A DNA stretch of 64,000 bases from Paenibacillus rhizovicinus. Lineage in GTDB: Bacteria; Bacillota; Bacilli; Paenibacillales; Paenibacillaceae. Below the pieces are notes generated by a model. That model was not told the origin of the DNA. It saw nothing but the letters and a program-made list of their open reading frames with translations, and did no database searches. Positions 9,498 to 18,180 of the stretch are shown piece after piece. The translations under genes were made by a program, and so were the position numbers. The stretch is taken from NCBI RefSeq assembly GCF_010365285.1, contig NZ_CP048286.1, forward strand, positions 6,870,001 through 6,934,000, given 5' to 3'. The first letter of the stretch is position 1; each line of letters begins with the position of its first letter.

Positions 9498-12179
9498 TTA
9501 GCTGAGCTGAACGCTGTTGATCGTTGCCGTGCCCGAGACGACATAAACGCGGATGCTATGCAGTCCGGAAGACAGCGAGCTCGTGGACGACGTATAGGTC
9601 GCGCTGCCGCCGCTTGAAGTAATCGTGCCTGCACTGACGCCGTCGATGAATACGCTGAGCTGCGCCGCTCCGCCTGTCGAATAATTGATTTTGGCCGAAT
9701 AGGTGCCGGATCCCGTAGAATGGAACGAGTAGCTGGCCCATTTCGTGTCCGTGCCGTTCATGTAGAACGTGCCGCTGCCCGGCGTGCCGTATCCGCGGTT
9801 GAGCGCGCTCCAATTGTTCCCGTCGACGGTACTGCCGATGCTCGCTCCGACGGTCACGTTTTCCTTCGAGCCTGCATTCAGCGTGCCGATGCCTTGCATT
9901 TTAGGAGAGGTAGTGACCGGATTGCTCATATCCTTGACGAACTCCCACTGATAGTAGCCTGCATGATCCGACCCCGTGAGCGTGAAGTACATGAGCACGT
10001 CCCCGCCGTATTGCTCCCAGAACTTCTGGTGATCGACGACTGTCGTAGCCATTTGCGCATTGTTCCAGGCACTTTCCTTGATCGTCTCGCTATGCCCGGT
10101 GTTATCCATCGAAGGGCCGCCTTCGTAGGCCGTCCGTTTCAAGCCGAAAGCGGCTGCATAAGCGGAATCATGCGTTTGCGGACCAACCCAATTCGTCGTG
10201 CCGTACGTCTGGGAGGTCCAGATGTTCGACAGGGAGAGCGAGTCGCTTGCATTATCCGGGTTGTAGTAGGCCGATCCGCTGCCGCCCCAAATGTAATAAT
10301 TGACCGGATGCGGCGTACCGACATGGCTGCCGTCCCGATTGCCATACCAATTGTCCAGGAAATTCAACATCGTTCCGGCCGTGTTCTGACCGTTGTCCTG
10401 CTGCCATTCCAACACGGGACGGATCCTTGTCAGCATATCGCTATCGCCGAAGACCGCGCGGAAGGCGTTGCTGATTTCGACCGTGCGGTTGGCTTGGCGG
10501 CGCCAGCCCAAGACCCATTGATTGGTCTCGCCGTCGTAATTCAAATTGGATCCGCCGGCGGCGATCTCGGATGCGGCTTTGTTCAAGTTCCACTGCGATT
10601 GACCGAACGCGCCTGCGAAATTCCACAGCTCGTTCGCGTATTCGATGTAGACGTTATGCGTGGACGCGAGCGGCGCGTAAACGGGATTCGATTGCGTGCT
10701 CGTATACGGATTCGTGCCGTCGGAACCGTACTTGATCAGCTGCGCCAGCTTGGTGATGTAGTCGTTGCTTGCCGAGACGGGAATATCGATCCACATGTCG
10801 GTGTTCGTCTCGTTGGCGAGCTGGACGGCATATTCCCATGATCCGCCGCGTCCTTGCCAGCCGAAGCCGGTACCGCCGGGCAGCGATTGGACATTGGCCG
10901 GAAGCAGCCGGTCGGACCAGTTGACTTCGGCCGTCTTGCCGTTCGTAGCCGTAAAGTCCATGTAACGGATGATCTTGGCCTGCAAATTGTTCGTGATGAT
11001 GTTCTTGAAATTGTCGGTAAACGTGGTAGAAGTCGGGTAAGAGGTCGTAGAACCCGGCGATATCGGGCGCATGATCTTCACGTTCGTGACGCCGGAGTTG
11101 GCTGCGCTTGCGGAAGTCCGTTTCGTATTCGTGAATTTGAGCTCGACCGAGCTGTTCGTATTCACCGTGAACTTGCCGGTGCTCGTGTTCGTTCCGGCGT
11201 CGTAAGTGACCGGCGTCGTCATCGACGCATCGCCCATCGCGGTCGCAACGGTCGCGGAGCCGTTAAACTGAACGGTGTAGACGCCTTGCGTATCGTGAAT
11301 GTAATTGCCTCCGGCATCCCAGAGGAACAAGCCGAAATCTTGGATCGGATTGCCACTGCTATCGATCGGATACGAGCCGTCGAGCGGGTCGGCCGCACTT
11401 CCGACGCGGGTCGTCTTATACGCATTGGCGAAAATCTTCAGGTTGGAGGAGTCGCCCGGGTTCTCGATGTTGATGCCCATCGTTCGCGGCATCGCGCTGG
11501 AGCCGCCGCTTCCTCCGGAGCCGCCGCTGCTTGTATTCGTGACGTCGGTGAACGTAACTTGCGAAATCGCGGCATTCGTATGCGCGGTAACGGCTAAGCC
11601 CGCGTATACGGTGGACCCCATGGAGATGGTAGCCGTCGCTATCGCGCTGCTCCAGGTGACGCCGTCCGCTGAATAGTAGGTGGAGAAGGAACTCCCGGAA
11701 CGAACGATCTTAAGCCAAACCGGCAGCGTTCCCGAAGAAGAGCTTGGCGTTTCCACGGTCGTTCCGCCGGCGGTATCCCGGTATTGCATGTGCAGCCCAT
11801 AGGACGGGGTTGCGTAGACGGCAGCTTGCTTGGCATCCGCGGCGAGCGAATCGCGGATCATGACGCCGGCCTTTGCCCAGCTGTCGGTATTTTGCTGCGA
11901 AGTCACTTTCGCGATCAACGTGCCGTCGCCTGTCAACGAATAGTAGGCAAACTGGAATTGATCGGAAATATTCCAAATATCGGCGCCTGATCCGTTGACG
12001 GTGAAGACGCCTCCGGAGAATGAAGAGCTTCCTGCTAAGCTGGGGCTGCCGATATCGGCGCTGCTCCAGCCTGTCGGAACGGCTGCGTGCGAAACTTTCA
12101 TCAGCGGTGCTGCCAACGTCAAGAAAAGCATCGCGGCGAGCAGAAGGGCGGCTGTCTTCCTGGCAATAGGCGAGTGCAT
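9498..12179 (-). CDS. Secreted putative clan GH-A glycoside hydrolase with binding modules
   Basis: This 893-residue protein has an excellent start: AAGGAGG lies 8 nt before ATG 12179. A signal peptide (about 1-33) precedes a laminin-G/concanavalin-like beta domain (about 35-210), a GGSGGSGG linker, a central catalytic-looking region and a C-terminal CBM6/35-like beta-sandwich (about 770-893). The centre contains YIEYANELWNF, where Glu517 is a plausible acid/base in the Asn-Glu pair typical of clan GH-A enzymes. The nucleophile was not identified with certainty. Related proteins are often annotated as cellulose-binding proteins. The gene starts divergently from an AraC regulator whose start is 230 bp away, suggesting regulation by the polymer it degrades. 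Family number and substrate are not resolvable here. Confidence 0.8.
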   Translation of the reverse strand: MHSPIARKTAALLLAAMLFLTLAAPLMKVSHAAVPTGWSSADIGSPSLAGSSSFSGGVFTVNGSGADIWNISDQFQFAYYSLTGDGTLIAKVTSQQNTDSWAKAGVMIRDSLAADAKQAAVYATPSYGLHMQYRDTAGGTTVETPSSSSGTLPVWLKIVRSGSSFSTYYSADGVTWSSAIATATISMGSTVYAGLAVTAHTNAAISQVTFTDVTNTSSGGSGGSGGSSAMPRTMGINIENPGDSSNLKIFANAYKTTRVGSAADPLDGSYPIDSSGNPIQDFGLFLWDAGGNYIHDTQGVYTVQFNGSATVATAMGDASMTTPVTYDAGTNTSTGKFTVNTNSSVELKFTNTKRTSASAANSGVTNVKIMRPISPGSTTSYPTSTTFTDNFKNIITNNLQAKIIRYMDFTATNGKTAEVNWSDRLLPANVQSLPGGTGFGWQGRGGSWEYAVQLANETNTDMWIDIPVSASNDYITKLAQLIKYGSDGTNPYTSTQSNPVYAPLASTHNVYIEYANELWNFAGAFGQSQWNLNKAASEIAAGGSNLNYDGETNQWVLGWRRQANRTVEISNAFRAVFGDSDMLTRIRPVLEWQQDNGQNTAGTMLNFLDNWYGNRDGSHVGTPHPVNYYIWGGSGSAYYNPDNASDSLSLSNIWTSQTYGTTNWVGPQTHDSAYAAAFGLKRTAYEGGPSMDNTGHSETIKESAWNNAQMATTVVDHQKFWEQYGGDVLMYFTLTGSDHAGYYQWEFVKDMSNPVTTSPKMQGIGTLNAGSKENVTVGASIGSTVDGNNWSALNRGYGTPGSGTFYMNGTDTKWASYSFHSTGSGTYSAKINYSTGGAAQLSVFIDGVSAGTITSSGGSATYTSSTSSLSSGLHSIRVYVVSGTATINSVQLS

Positions 12180-12408
12180 GACTATTCCTCCTTGTCTGTT
12201 ATGGAAAATGGTGTAAACGCCGCAATCCTTTGATTCGCGAAACTGCGCTTCACGCTCCTTTCCAGGGTTGCTGTCCAAGGCCGGAGACCCTGCGACGGAC
12301 ACAAGAGTACGTTTACCTTCTCACTATAAGTCGAATCCATACGTATCACGATGGCGTGAGTGGACCTATTCATGGATAATTCGGGCTTTCGATCGGAGGT
12401 TGTGCACA

Positions 12409-13299
12409 TTGCGCAAACGGTATGATGAAGCAGAAGGAACCGTCAATTATGTCGTCAACGTCAGTCCGGGCGGCGGAGAGCTCGTCGCATTGTCCGCGGG
12501 GTGCTGGGATATGCGCCGGGGCAATACGATTAGACTGATCGCGGAGAAGAACCATACCTTATATTTCGTGGAGCGCGGAAAGGGAGACTATCGCGGACAA
12601 GCGGATTCGTTCGCTCTGTGCGAAGGCGACTGCCTTTGCATTCATCCAGGCCGTTTTGCGGTTGTCGGGGCAGGCGAGACGATGCAGCTCCGGTTCGTAA
12701 GCTTTGGCGGCACCGCAATCGGAGAGGTGCTTGACCATATCGGGTTTTCGCCGACGGAGCCTATTCTCCGAGCGGCGGACATGGACAGAACGGCGGAGCT
12801 GTTCCATATCGTCTATGGATTGATCCGAGAGAAGCAGGCCAATTATGCTTTCAAAGCGGGCGCTTACTTGAGGCTGCTGCTCTCGGAGTTTTCCGCTTTG
12901 ACCGATAGCGTGCAGGATGCGCTTAACCGCGCGTCGCATTTATCGCCGAACGTCATCGATCACCGTATTCATTCGCTGATCGAATGGATGTCCGCCAGAT
13001 ATGCGGAAACGGTCTCGATCCGGGATATGGCGGAATTCACGGGATACAGCGAGCGTTATTTCCGCAGGGTGTTCAGCAAAGCGACGGGGATGAGCCCGCT
13101 TGAATTTCTGGCCTTTATCCGCATCGACCGGGCGAAGCATCTTCTGTTCGAACCGATGTCGATCAAGCAAATCGCCCGCGCCGTCGGTTACCAGGATCCG
13201 CTGCATTTCTCGAAACAGTTCAAAATGCGGACGGGGCTTTCGCCTAAGCGGTTTCGCGCGTACGCGCAGGAGCGACTGACGGCAGGAGAAGCACTGTAA
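12409..13299 (+). CDS. AraC-family transcriptional regulator
   Basis: This 296-residue regulator has an N-terminal cupin-like sensing region (about 1-150) and a C-terminal pair of AraC helix-turn-helix motifs (about 195-292, including SIRDMAEFTGYSERYFRRVF and IKQIARAVGYQDPLHFSKQF). The start is taken as TTG 12409 because GGAGG lies 9 nt upstream (12395-12399). Earlier in-frame codons lack a site and add non-homologous sequence. It is divergent from the large secreted glycosidase at 9498-12179 and close to the cohesin/dockerin operon. It probably senses a sugar released from the polymer and activates the locus; that is inferred from position. Confidence 0.88.
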   Translation: MRKRYDEAEGTVNYVVNVSPGGGELVALSAGCWDMRRGNTIRLIAEKNHTLYFVERGKGDYRGQADSFALCEGDCLCIHPGRFAVVGAGETMQLRFVSFGGTAIGEVLDHIGFSPTEPILRAADMDRTAELFHIVYGLIREKQANYAFKAGAYLRLLLSEFSALTDSVQDALNRASHLSPNVIDHRIHSLIEWMSARYAETVSIRDMAEFTGYSERYFRRVFSKATGMSPLEFLAFIRIDRAKHLLFEPMSIKQIARAVGYQDPLHFSKQFKMRTGLSPKRFRAYAQERLTAGEAL

Positions 13300-13356
13300 G
13301 AGCAAAGAGCCATGGAGCGAGGCACATCCACACCAGCCGCATCGTCTCAAATCAAA

Positions 13357-13426
13357 ATCCCCTCTGATGAATAGGTGCGCGGCCTGCGTCTCGTTAGGCC
13401 GCGCACCCATCTGTCCAGAGGGGATT
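13357..13426. repeat. Nested inverted repeat between convergent genes
   Basis: AATCCCCTCTG (13357-13367) pairs with CAGAGGGGATT (13416-13426), and inside it GGTGCGCGGCCT (13374-13385) pairs with AGGCCGCGCACC (13396-13407). It lies between the AraC stop and the convergent small gene ending at 13453. The lack of a T run makes simple intrinsic termination doubtful, although a bidirectional stop is the likeliest role. Confidence 0.6.
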
Positions 13427-13452
13427 GCTCGTGCTTGCTTGTTACGGTAACG

Positions 13453-13752
13453 CTATTCTACGCCGTCATTGAAGTTTTTCTCATAATGCTTATCGCCTTT
13501 ATGCTCGAGATCGCTCACTGTTTTCTCCAGAATCAGCACGATTTGCTCCTTCACCTGCGAGAGCGTGTCATAGAACAGCACTTCTTCGCTGCCCACGACT
13601 CTGTAGCCGTTAATCGCATGAAGCGCTGACAGCAGCCGGTGATGTTCCGCGAGATCGTTAATCGCATCAATCGTATGCTTCGTTTGCAGAAACAGGTCCT
13701 TATGATGCTGTTCCTGAAGCCGTTGTTCCAATTTCGCCATTCGTTCATTCAT
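13453..13752 (-). CDS. Small coiled-coil protein of unknown function
   Basis: This is a 99-residue acidic/helical protein. ATG 13752 is chosen because GAAGGAG lies 9 nt upstream; a TTG seven codons earlier has no site. Residues 1-40 are strongly charged and look coiled-coil forming (MNERMAKLEQRLQEQ). The rest is helical with scattered hydrophobic positions. There is no signal peptide or membrane segment. I do not recognise the family. It faces the AraC gene and precedes the decayed antiporter, so the context gives no clue to its job. Confidence 0.65.
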   Translation of the reverse strand: MNERMAKLEQRLQEQHHKDLFLQTKHTIDAINDLAEHHRLLSALHAINGYRVVGSEEVLFYDTLSQVKEQIVLILEKTVSDLEHKGDKHYEKNFNDGVE

Positions 13753-13933
13753 GCGGGCATTCTCCTTCTTCAATAATAGTGGTCAATCCAAGGAAGGGGA
13801 GGACGGGTACAGAGCTACATGTTACATGTATGAATGAAACGGCCGCGAAATGACGGGGTCAATTCTTAAATTGCCATCGGCAGAAGGTATGCCGAAGCTG
13901 CGCATGCTGCGTGAATAGGAGGCTTATAGCGCA

Positions 13934-14820
13934 TCAGGCTAGCATTTCGGAAATCGTCGTTTCGCGGTCGCGTATGGTGTTGCGCAAGTCGTTGGCGAAA
14001 TCTCGCGAAATTTCTCCGCTCTCGTACAAGGACTGAACCTTATCCCGTTCTCCTTGAATGGCTACCCAATACAGTTCTTTCTTGAGGTTCGCTTGCTGCC
14101 GGAATGATGCGCAAGGTTAAAGAACGACTCCTCGTGTAGTCCGCGATGACGGAACTTGCCGCATGCCCGTTCTCTTGATTTTGTTCGGTCTTCAACGCTT
14201 GGATGGCTGCTTCGAGCACTTGGATGCGAACATGCCGCTTCTGGGCTTGTTCGCCGGACGTACCCGGTGCGGCCTTCTTCCTGGCCAGCAACGGCAGCAG
14301 TACACTGGCAACGGCCAATGAGAGCAGGATGACGATCGCCGCGAGAAAAATCATCAAATCACGTTCCGGGAACGGGCTCCCGTTCTGCAAGACGTAAGGA
14401 ATGGAGAAGGCGCCGGCAAGCGTCACTGCACCGCGCACGCCGCCAAGCGAGCAGCAGCATTCGGAAGCTTGGCAGCTCTTGCTGGTTGTCGCTGCTGCCG
14501 AACAGCTTCTGATTGCGCGTGAACACGAACGTCCAAGCAAATCGGAGCACGACGAGGATGATATAGATCGCAATTGCATATAAGAACTTGCAAGTTGTCC
14601 AGCGATTCATTGCGCAGGACAACTTTCGTCACATGAGGGATTTGAAGACCGAGCAATATGAATACGAGTCCATTCAGCACGTACAGCAGAACGGACCACG
14701 TATTATTGGATACGATGTTCAGCCGCAGCATGGAGGACTCGACCCGGTCGCGCTCTATGGCATGGACGAGTCCGCCGGCGACCGCGGCCAAGATGCTCGA
14801 GGGCAAAGCGGTTTATAGAC
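13934..14820 (-). pseudogene. Decayed CPA1-type Na+/H+ antiporter
   Basis: Three minus-strand reading frames together spell the C-terminal part of a CPA1 sodium/proton antiporter. The first segment reads ILAAVAGGLVHAIERDR and VLLYVLNGLVFILLGLQIP; a frameshift near 14590 leads to IYIILVVLRFAWTFVF. Another shift near 14450 leads to LGGVRGAVTLAGAFSIPYVL and further membrane segments, and a last shift near 14100 gives the hydrophilic tail ending at a TGA (13934-13936). The N-terminal half of the transporter is missing beyond about 14820. At least three frameshifts plus truncation mean no functional product. A sequencing explanation for all of them is unlikely. Confidence 0.85.
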
Positions 14821-14943
14821 GGACGCAAGAAAACCGCCCCCGAGGACGGCTTTCATTCGTTTGCTTGCATAAAAACAAACGCAGGCGATCATGATAATGC
14901 GATGGATGACCCACAACATCAATGCTAGGACGGAAATAGAGAG

Positions 14944-15528
14944 ATGGATCATAAACAGCAGCAACATACGCAGATCTTTGAAGAGGCTTCGGTCATTCAA
15001 GGTTTCGATATTGAGCTCAGCGAACAAAATGCAGAGCGAATCGATCGATTAGTCGACGATTACGAGAAAAGCATTTTAAGCCGCGTTGACATCGAATATT
15101 CGGAGAATAGCACGTTTTCCGGCCGTCTTGCGGACGGCATCGCCAAGTTTGGCGGAAGCTGGATGTTCATTGGTTGGTTTGGCGCGCTGCTAGCGGTCTG
15201 GATGGTATGGAATACGCTTCCTTTCCTGACAGCGGTACACTTTGACGAACCACCGTTTATTCTGTTGAATCTGTGTTTATCTTTTCTTGCCGCCTTTCAA
15301 GCACCTATTATTATGATGAGCCAGAATCGGCAAAGCGCCAGGGATAAACATGAGTCGGTTATCGATTTTGCCATTAATTATAAAGCGGAACAAGAAATTG
15401 AAGACATTCAAGACCATTTGCATCGCATAGAAGCAGATAATTTGCATAATGTAGCGCAGTTTAGCAGCGAGTTGGTTCAGATTAAACAGCTTCTTGCATC
15501 CATTGAAGATAAATTGAAGATCAACTAG
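14944..15528 (+). CDS. DUF1003 membrane protein
   Basis: This 194-residue protein belongs by pattern to the DUF1003 family. Visible features are a soluble N-terminus (about 1-60), the family motif GRLADGIAKFGGSWMFIGWFG entering a first membrane helix (about 70-95), a second helix around LLNLCLSFLAAFQAPIIMMSQNRQ (about 107-130), and a long charged C-terminal helix predicted to be coiled coil. Function in the family is not established. The start ATG 14944 has only a weak AGAGAG upstream. It points away from the decayed antiporter and converges on the GH16 gene across a shared terminator. Confidence 0.85.
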   Translation: MDHKQQQHTQIFEEASVIQGFDIELSEQNAERIDRLVDDYEKSILSRVDIEYSENSTFSGRLADGIAKFGGSWMFIGWFGALLAVWMVWNTLPFLTAVHFDEPPFILLNLCLSFLAAFQAPIIMMSQNRQSARDKHESVIDFAINYKAEQEIEDIQDHLHRIEADNLHNVAQFSSELVQIKQLLASIEDKLKIN

Positions 15529-15545
15529 ACATGCATAAGGGGAAT

Positions 15546-15580
15546 AAAGGGAGGCGGATATGAATCCGGCCTCCCTTTTG
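15546..15580. terminator. Bidirectional intrinsic terminator
   Basis: AAAGGGAGGCGGAT and ATCCGGCCTCCCTTT form a long stem with one bulged G and a T run on the plus side (A run on the other). It lies between the convergent DUF1003 and GH16-like genes and can serve both. Confidence 0.85.
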
Positions 15581-15582
15581 CG

Positions 15583-17805
15583 TTATTTCAAATAAACGCG
15601 GCTGTAATTGATTTCATAATACTTGCCCGCAAGCGCCGATGCCGGAAGCGTCTTGTTCACGCTGGCGACTTGCGTATGTCCCCAGCCGAAGTCGAAGAGG
15701 AAATCCATGTCGATCGGCGTTCCGCCAGCTACGTTGCCGACGGTCCAGTTATAGTTGGATCCCGACTGCACGAGATGGCCGTCCATGTACATTTTGTAGG
15801 AGTTATCTTTGCCGTAGAGGAGCTGCCAAGTATGGTAGGCCGTCGGATCGAAGGAAGAGACGCCGCCGGCCGCCATGCCCGAGGACCAGCTGCTGTAATT
15901 AATGGTATCGGGATTGTTCACGCTGTTCGAGTGCCAGTAACGGCCGTCGAAGTTCGTATTGCCGCCGCCGTTGTCGTAGCCGAAGCTCTCGACCAGATCG
16001 ATCTCGGCGCCGTTATTCCATTGAATCCCCGCATTCCAGAGGGCGAACCAGAAGGCTTGCGGCGTGACGTACCGGACGCGCGTTTCCCAGAGGACGTCGC
16101 GGCCCAGCAGCGAACCGCCGTTCGGTAAACTCCATTTCGCTTGAATGGAACCGTTGCCGACGTTGTGCTGGCTCGGCGATACGGACGTGGCTCCGTTCAA
16201 CGGAACGAGGAAGGTCTTCAGCGAATCCGCCGTAAACTGCCGGACCGGATTGCTCGGATCCTCGACCGGCTGCGCTCCTGTAGGCGTGCTGCTCAGGGCC
16301 GTCGCGGCCGTCGGCGCAACGATGACGGCGCCGTAATTGGTACCGTTGGCGATCGTGCCGAATTGGTCGTGGAACTGGAATTCGCTGATCAGGTCATTCG
16401 TGTTCTTGATCGTGCCGCCCGTGCCGAAATGCCAGTTCTTCACGAGCGTGAAGCCGGAGAAGGATCCCGAAGGGGCCGGACCTACTGCCGGGCTCGCGAT
16501 ACTGCCGCCGCCGACGGTTTCGGTACTTGGCGTTCCGACCGTTGTGGCGGACAATGTCAGATCGCCGAAACCGGACGTATCCGTGTAATTATTGCCCGTG
16601 CCGTTCCATACGAGCTGGCTGTCGCGCGTCGAGCCGTTATCGTCGTCGTTGTTCGCGATATCGAACCCGATGACGGTTCCGGCAGACGGCGTGATGCCGA
16701 GGCTGCTCCACGGAATCGCCAGTTCGGCGGTGTAACCGCCGGAGATCGCCGCCGTCGCGTGCAGAACGCCTGCCGTATTGTTGTTTTTCTCCGCCAGCGT
16801 TCCGTCATTGTAGCCGACTTGGAACTGCCGGTCGGAGCTGTCGTACGAGGTGCCCTTGTTATGGTTGGCGTCGATGTAGATATCGAAGGAATCGTCGTCG
16901 TAGATGAGCGGAGACTCGTTGTAGAGGTTACTGTCGAGTGCTTTCACGCCCACATAGAGGTAGGTGGCGTCCCAAAGCGCGCCGAAGGTGACCGTGTTGT
17001 TCGGCGTGCCGATCGTCGTCTTGCTTGCCGTACTGCCGAGGCTCCAGACCGACTCGTTCAAATTACCGTCGGTCGCGATGCCGGCCAGCGTTTTGTTCGC
17101 GGAAGCGGTACCCGGCGTCGTGCCGCCGACGGTCGTGGCGGATAACGTCAAATCGCCGAAAGCCGAGGTGTTCATGTAGTTGTTCCCGTTGCCGCTCCAG
17201 ACAAGCTGGCTGTCTCGCGTGCCGCCGTTGTCGTCGTCGTTGTTCGCGATGTCGAGGCCGATGACCGTTCCGGCTGCAGGCGTGACGCCGAGGCTGCTCC
17301 ATGGAATCGCGAGCTCTGCGGTGTAACCGCCGGTAATGGCGGCCGTCGCATGAAGAACACCGGTCGTATTGTTGTTCTTCTCCGTCAGCGTCCCGTCGTT
17401 GTAGCCGACTTGGAACTGCCGGTCGAAGCTGTCGTACGTCGTGCCTTTGTTATGATTGGCGTCAATGTAAATATCGAACGAATCATCGTCGTAAATCGTG
17501 GCGGAATCGTTATACAGACTGCTGTCGAGCGCTTTGATGCCGACGTACAAATAAGTGGCGTCCCAAAGCGTGCCGAAGGTGACCGTGTTGTTCGGCGTGC
17601 CGATCGTAGTTAACGCTGCGCTGCTGCCAAGCGTCCATACCGCTTCACTCAGGGTTCCATTGATCGTCGGGGCGGACAAGGTTTTATTCGCCGAAGCGCT
17701 TCCGGCTGCTTCTGTCGTTGCTACTCCGATCGACGTCGCCGCAGCTGCCAGCGAGAGCGCGATCGACAAGGACATCAAACGTTTGCGAAAGGATCGTTTG
17801 CTCAT
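15583..17805 (-). CDS. Secreted GH16-like glucanase with tandem CBM9-like domains
   Basis: This secreted 740-residue protein starts at ATG 17805 with AGGAGG 7 nt upstream; a longer in-frame reading to 17904 would hide the signal peptide (about 1-33, ending TEAAG). Two nearly identical CBM9/DOMON-like domains follow (about 37-230 and 235-425; each contains YDDDSFDIYIDANHNKG). A short linker leads to a GH16-type catalytic domain (about 440-740) with the diagnostic ExDxxE core: GAEIDLVESFG, Glu601, Asp603 and Glu606. GH16 enzymes retain configuration and cleave beta-1,3/1,4-glucans, agars or carrageenans; which one applies here is not visible. It is monocistronic, bounded by a terminator and a long leader. 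Confidence 0.87.
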   Translation of the reverse strand: MSKRSFRKRLMSLSIALSLAAAATSIGVATTEAAGSASANKTLSAPTINGTLSEAVWTLGSSAALTTIGTPNNTVTFGTLWDATYLYVGIKALDSSLYNDSATIYDDDSFDIYIDANHNKGTTYDSFDRQFQVGYNDGTLTEKNNNTTGVLHATAAITGGYTAELAIPWSSLGVTPAAGTVIGLDIANNDDDNGGTRDSQLVWSGNGNNYMNTSAFGDLTLSATTVGGTTPGTASANKTLAGIATDGNLNESVWSLGSTASKTTIGTPNNTVTFGALWDATYLYVGVKALDSNLYNESPLIYDDDSFDIYIDANHNKGTSYDSSDRQFQVGYNDGTLAEKNNNTAGVLHATAAISGGYTAELAIPWSSLGITPSAGTVIGFDIANNDDDNGSTRDSQLVWNGTGNNYTDTSGFGDLTLSATTVGTPSTETVGGGSIASPAVGPAPSGSFSGFTLVKNWHFGTGGTIKNTNDLISEFQFHDQFGTIANGTNYGAVIVAPTAATALSSTPTGAQPVEDPSNPVRQFTADSLKTFLVPLNGATSVSPSQHNVGNGSIQAKWSLPNGGSLLGRDVLWETRVRYVTPQAFWFALWNAGIQWNNGAEIDLVESFGYDNGGGNTNFDGRYWHSNSVNNPDTINYSSWSSGMAAGGVSSFDPTAYHTWQLLYGKDNSYKMYMDGHLVQSGSNYNWTVGNVAGGTPIDMDFLFDFGWGHTQVASVNKTLPASALAGKYYEINYSRVYLK
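16530..17690 (-). repeat. Tandem in-gene duplication of a CBM9-like domain (~575 bp units)
   Basis: The DNA encoding the two CBM9-like domains (about 17690-17105 and 17104-16530) is highly similar at nucleotide level, for example in the stretches encoding NNTVTFG and DDDSFDIYIDANHNKG. This points to a recent in-frame duplication or to gene conversion keeping the copies alike. Confidence 0.85.
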
Positions 17806-18092
17806 TAAATGCCTCCTCATGGATTCGGTTTTGCAGCCTGCATCTTCGTTGTCGTTCATTGCGATGTCGCTTGCTTCCTGAACTTCCGGCTTGCGCTGGA
17901 TCACCTCCTTCTCTCAAGTCGGCTCCGCTGGCGAGTTTCATGTGCGGGCAACTCAGAATATACGCACTCTTGCGGAGGAGGGCTATATAAAAAGATGACC
18001 GACTTAGCGGTTTTTGTGATGATTTCAATTTGCCAATGAAGGCGTTCCCATAAAATGATCCAGCGATCTCCAGTCATCTTCATAATCGTGTC
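17806..18092. other. Divergent intergenic region with long GH16 leader
   Basis: About 375 bases separate the GH16 start from the divergent acyltransferase-like gene. On the minus strand the stretch 17990-17920 contains short complementary blocks (CGCA/TGCG, GAGT/ACTC) ahead of the extended anti-16S sequence, so a folded leader is possible. I could not match it to a riboswitch class that I know. No gene is visible. Confidence 0.4.
17895..17910 (-). promoter_or_regulatory. 16-nt perfect complement of the 16S rRNA 3' end in the GH16 leader
   Basis: On the minus strand the leader contains AAGGAGGTGATCCAGC, which is exactly complementary to the conserved 3' terminus of 16S rRNA. No start codon lies at normal spacing; the used AGGAGG and ATG are about 85 nt further on. 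The flanks do not match 16S, so it is not an rRNA fragment. It may act as a ribosome standby site; that is speculation. Confidence 0.5.
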
Positions 18093-18121
18093 TTGTACAG
18101 GCTTAGCAGCCTTGATATAGT
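18093..18121 (+). promoter_or_regulatory. SigA-type promoter
   Basis: TTGTAC (18093-18098), a 17-nt spacer and TATAGT (18116-18121) match the vegetative consensus closely. A start of transcription near 18128 would leave a leader of about 50 nt before the acyltransferase-like gene at 18181. Confidence 0.72.
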
Positions 18122-18180
18122 TTGGTCATACGCGCAAACAAGCCGAAGAGCTTGCGAAATGCGAAGAGGGAGATGTGCAA

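Noticed and set aside
17880-17930. A 16S rRNA fragment or rRNA operon end
   Set aside because: Only 16 nt match the 16S terminus and the flanking bases do not follow 16S or spacer sequence.
17920-17995. A cyclic-di-GMP or other known riboswitch in the GH16 leader
   Set aside because: Short complementary blocks exist but no conserved core of a known class could be matched.
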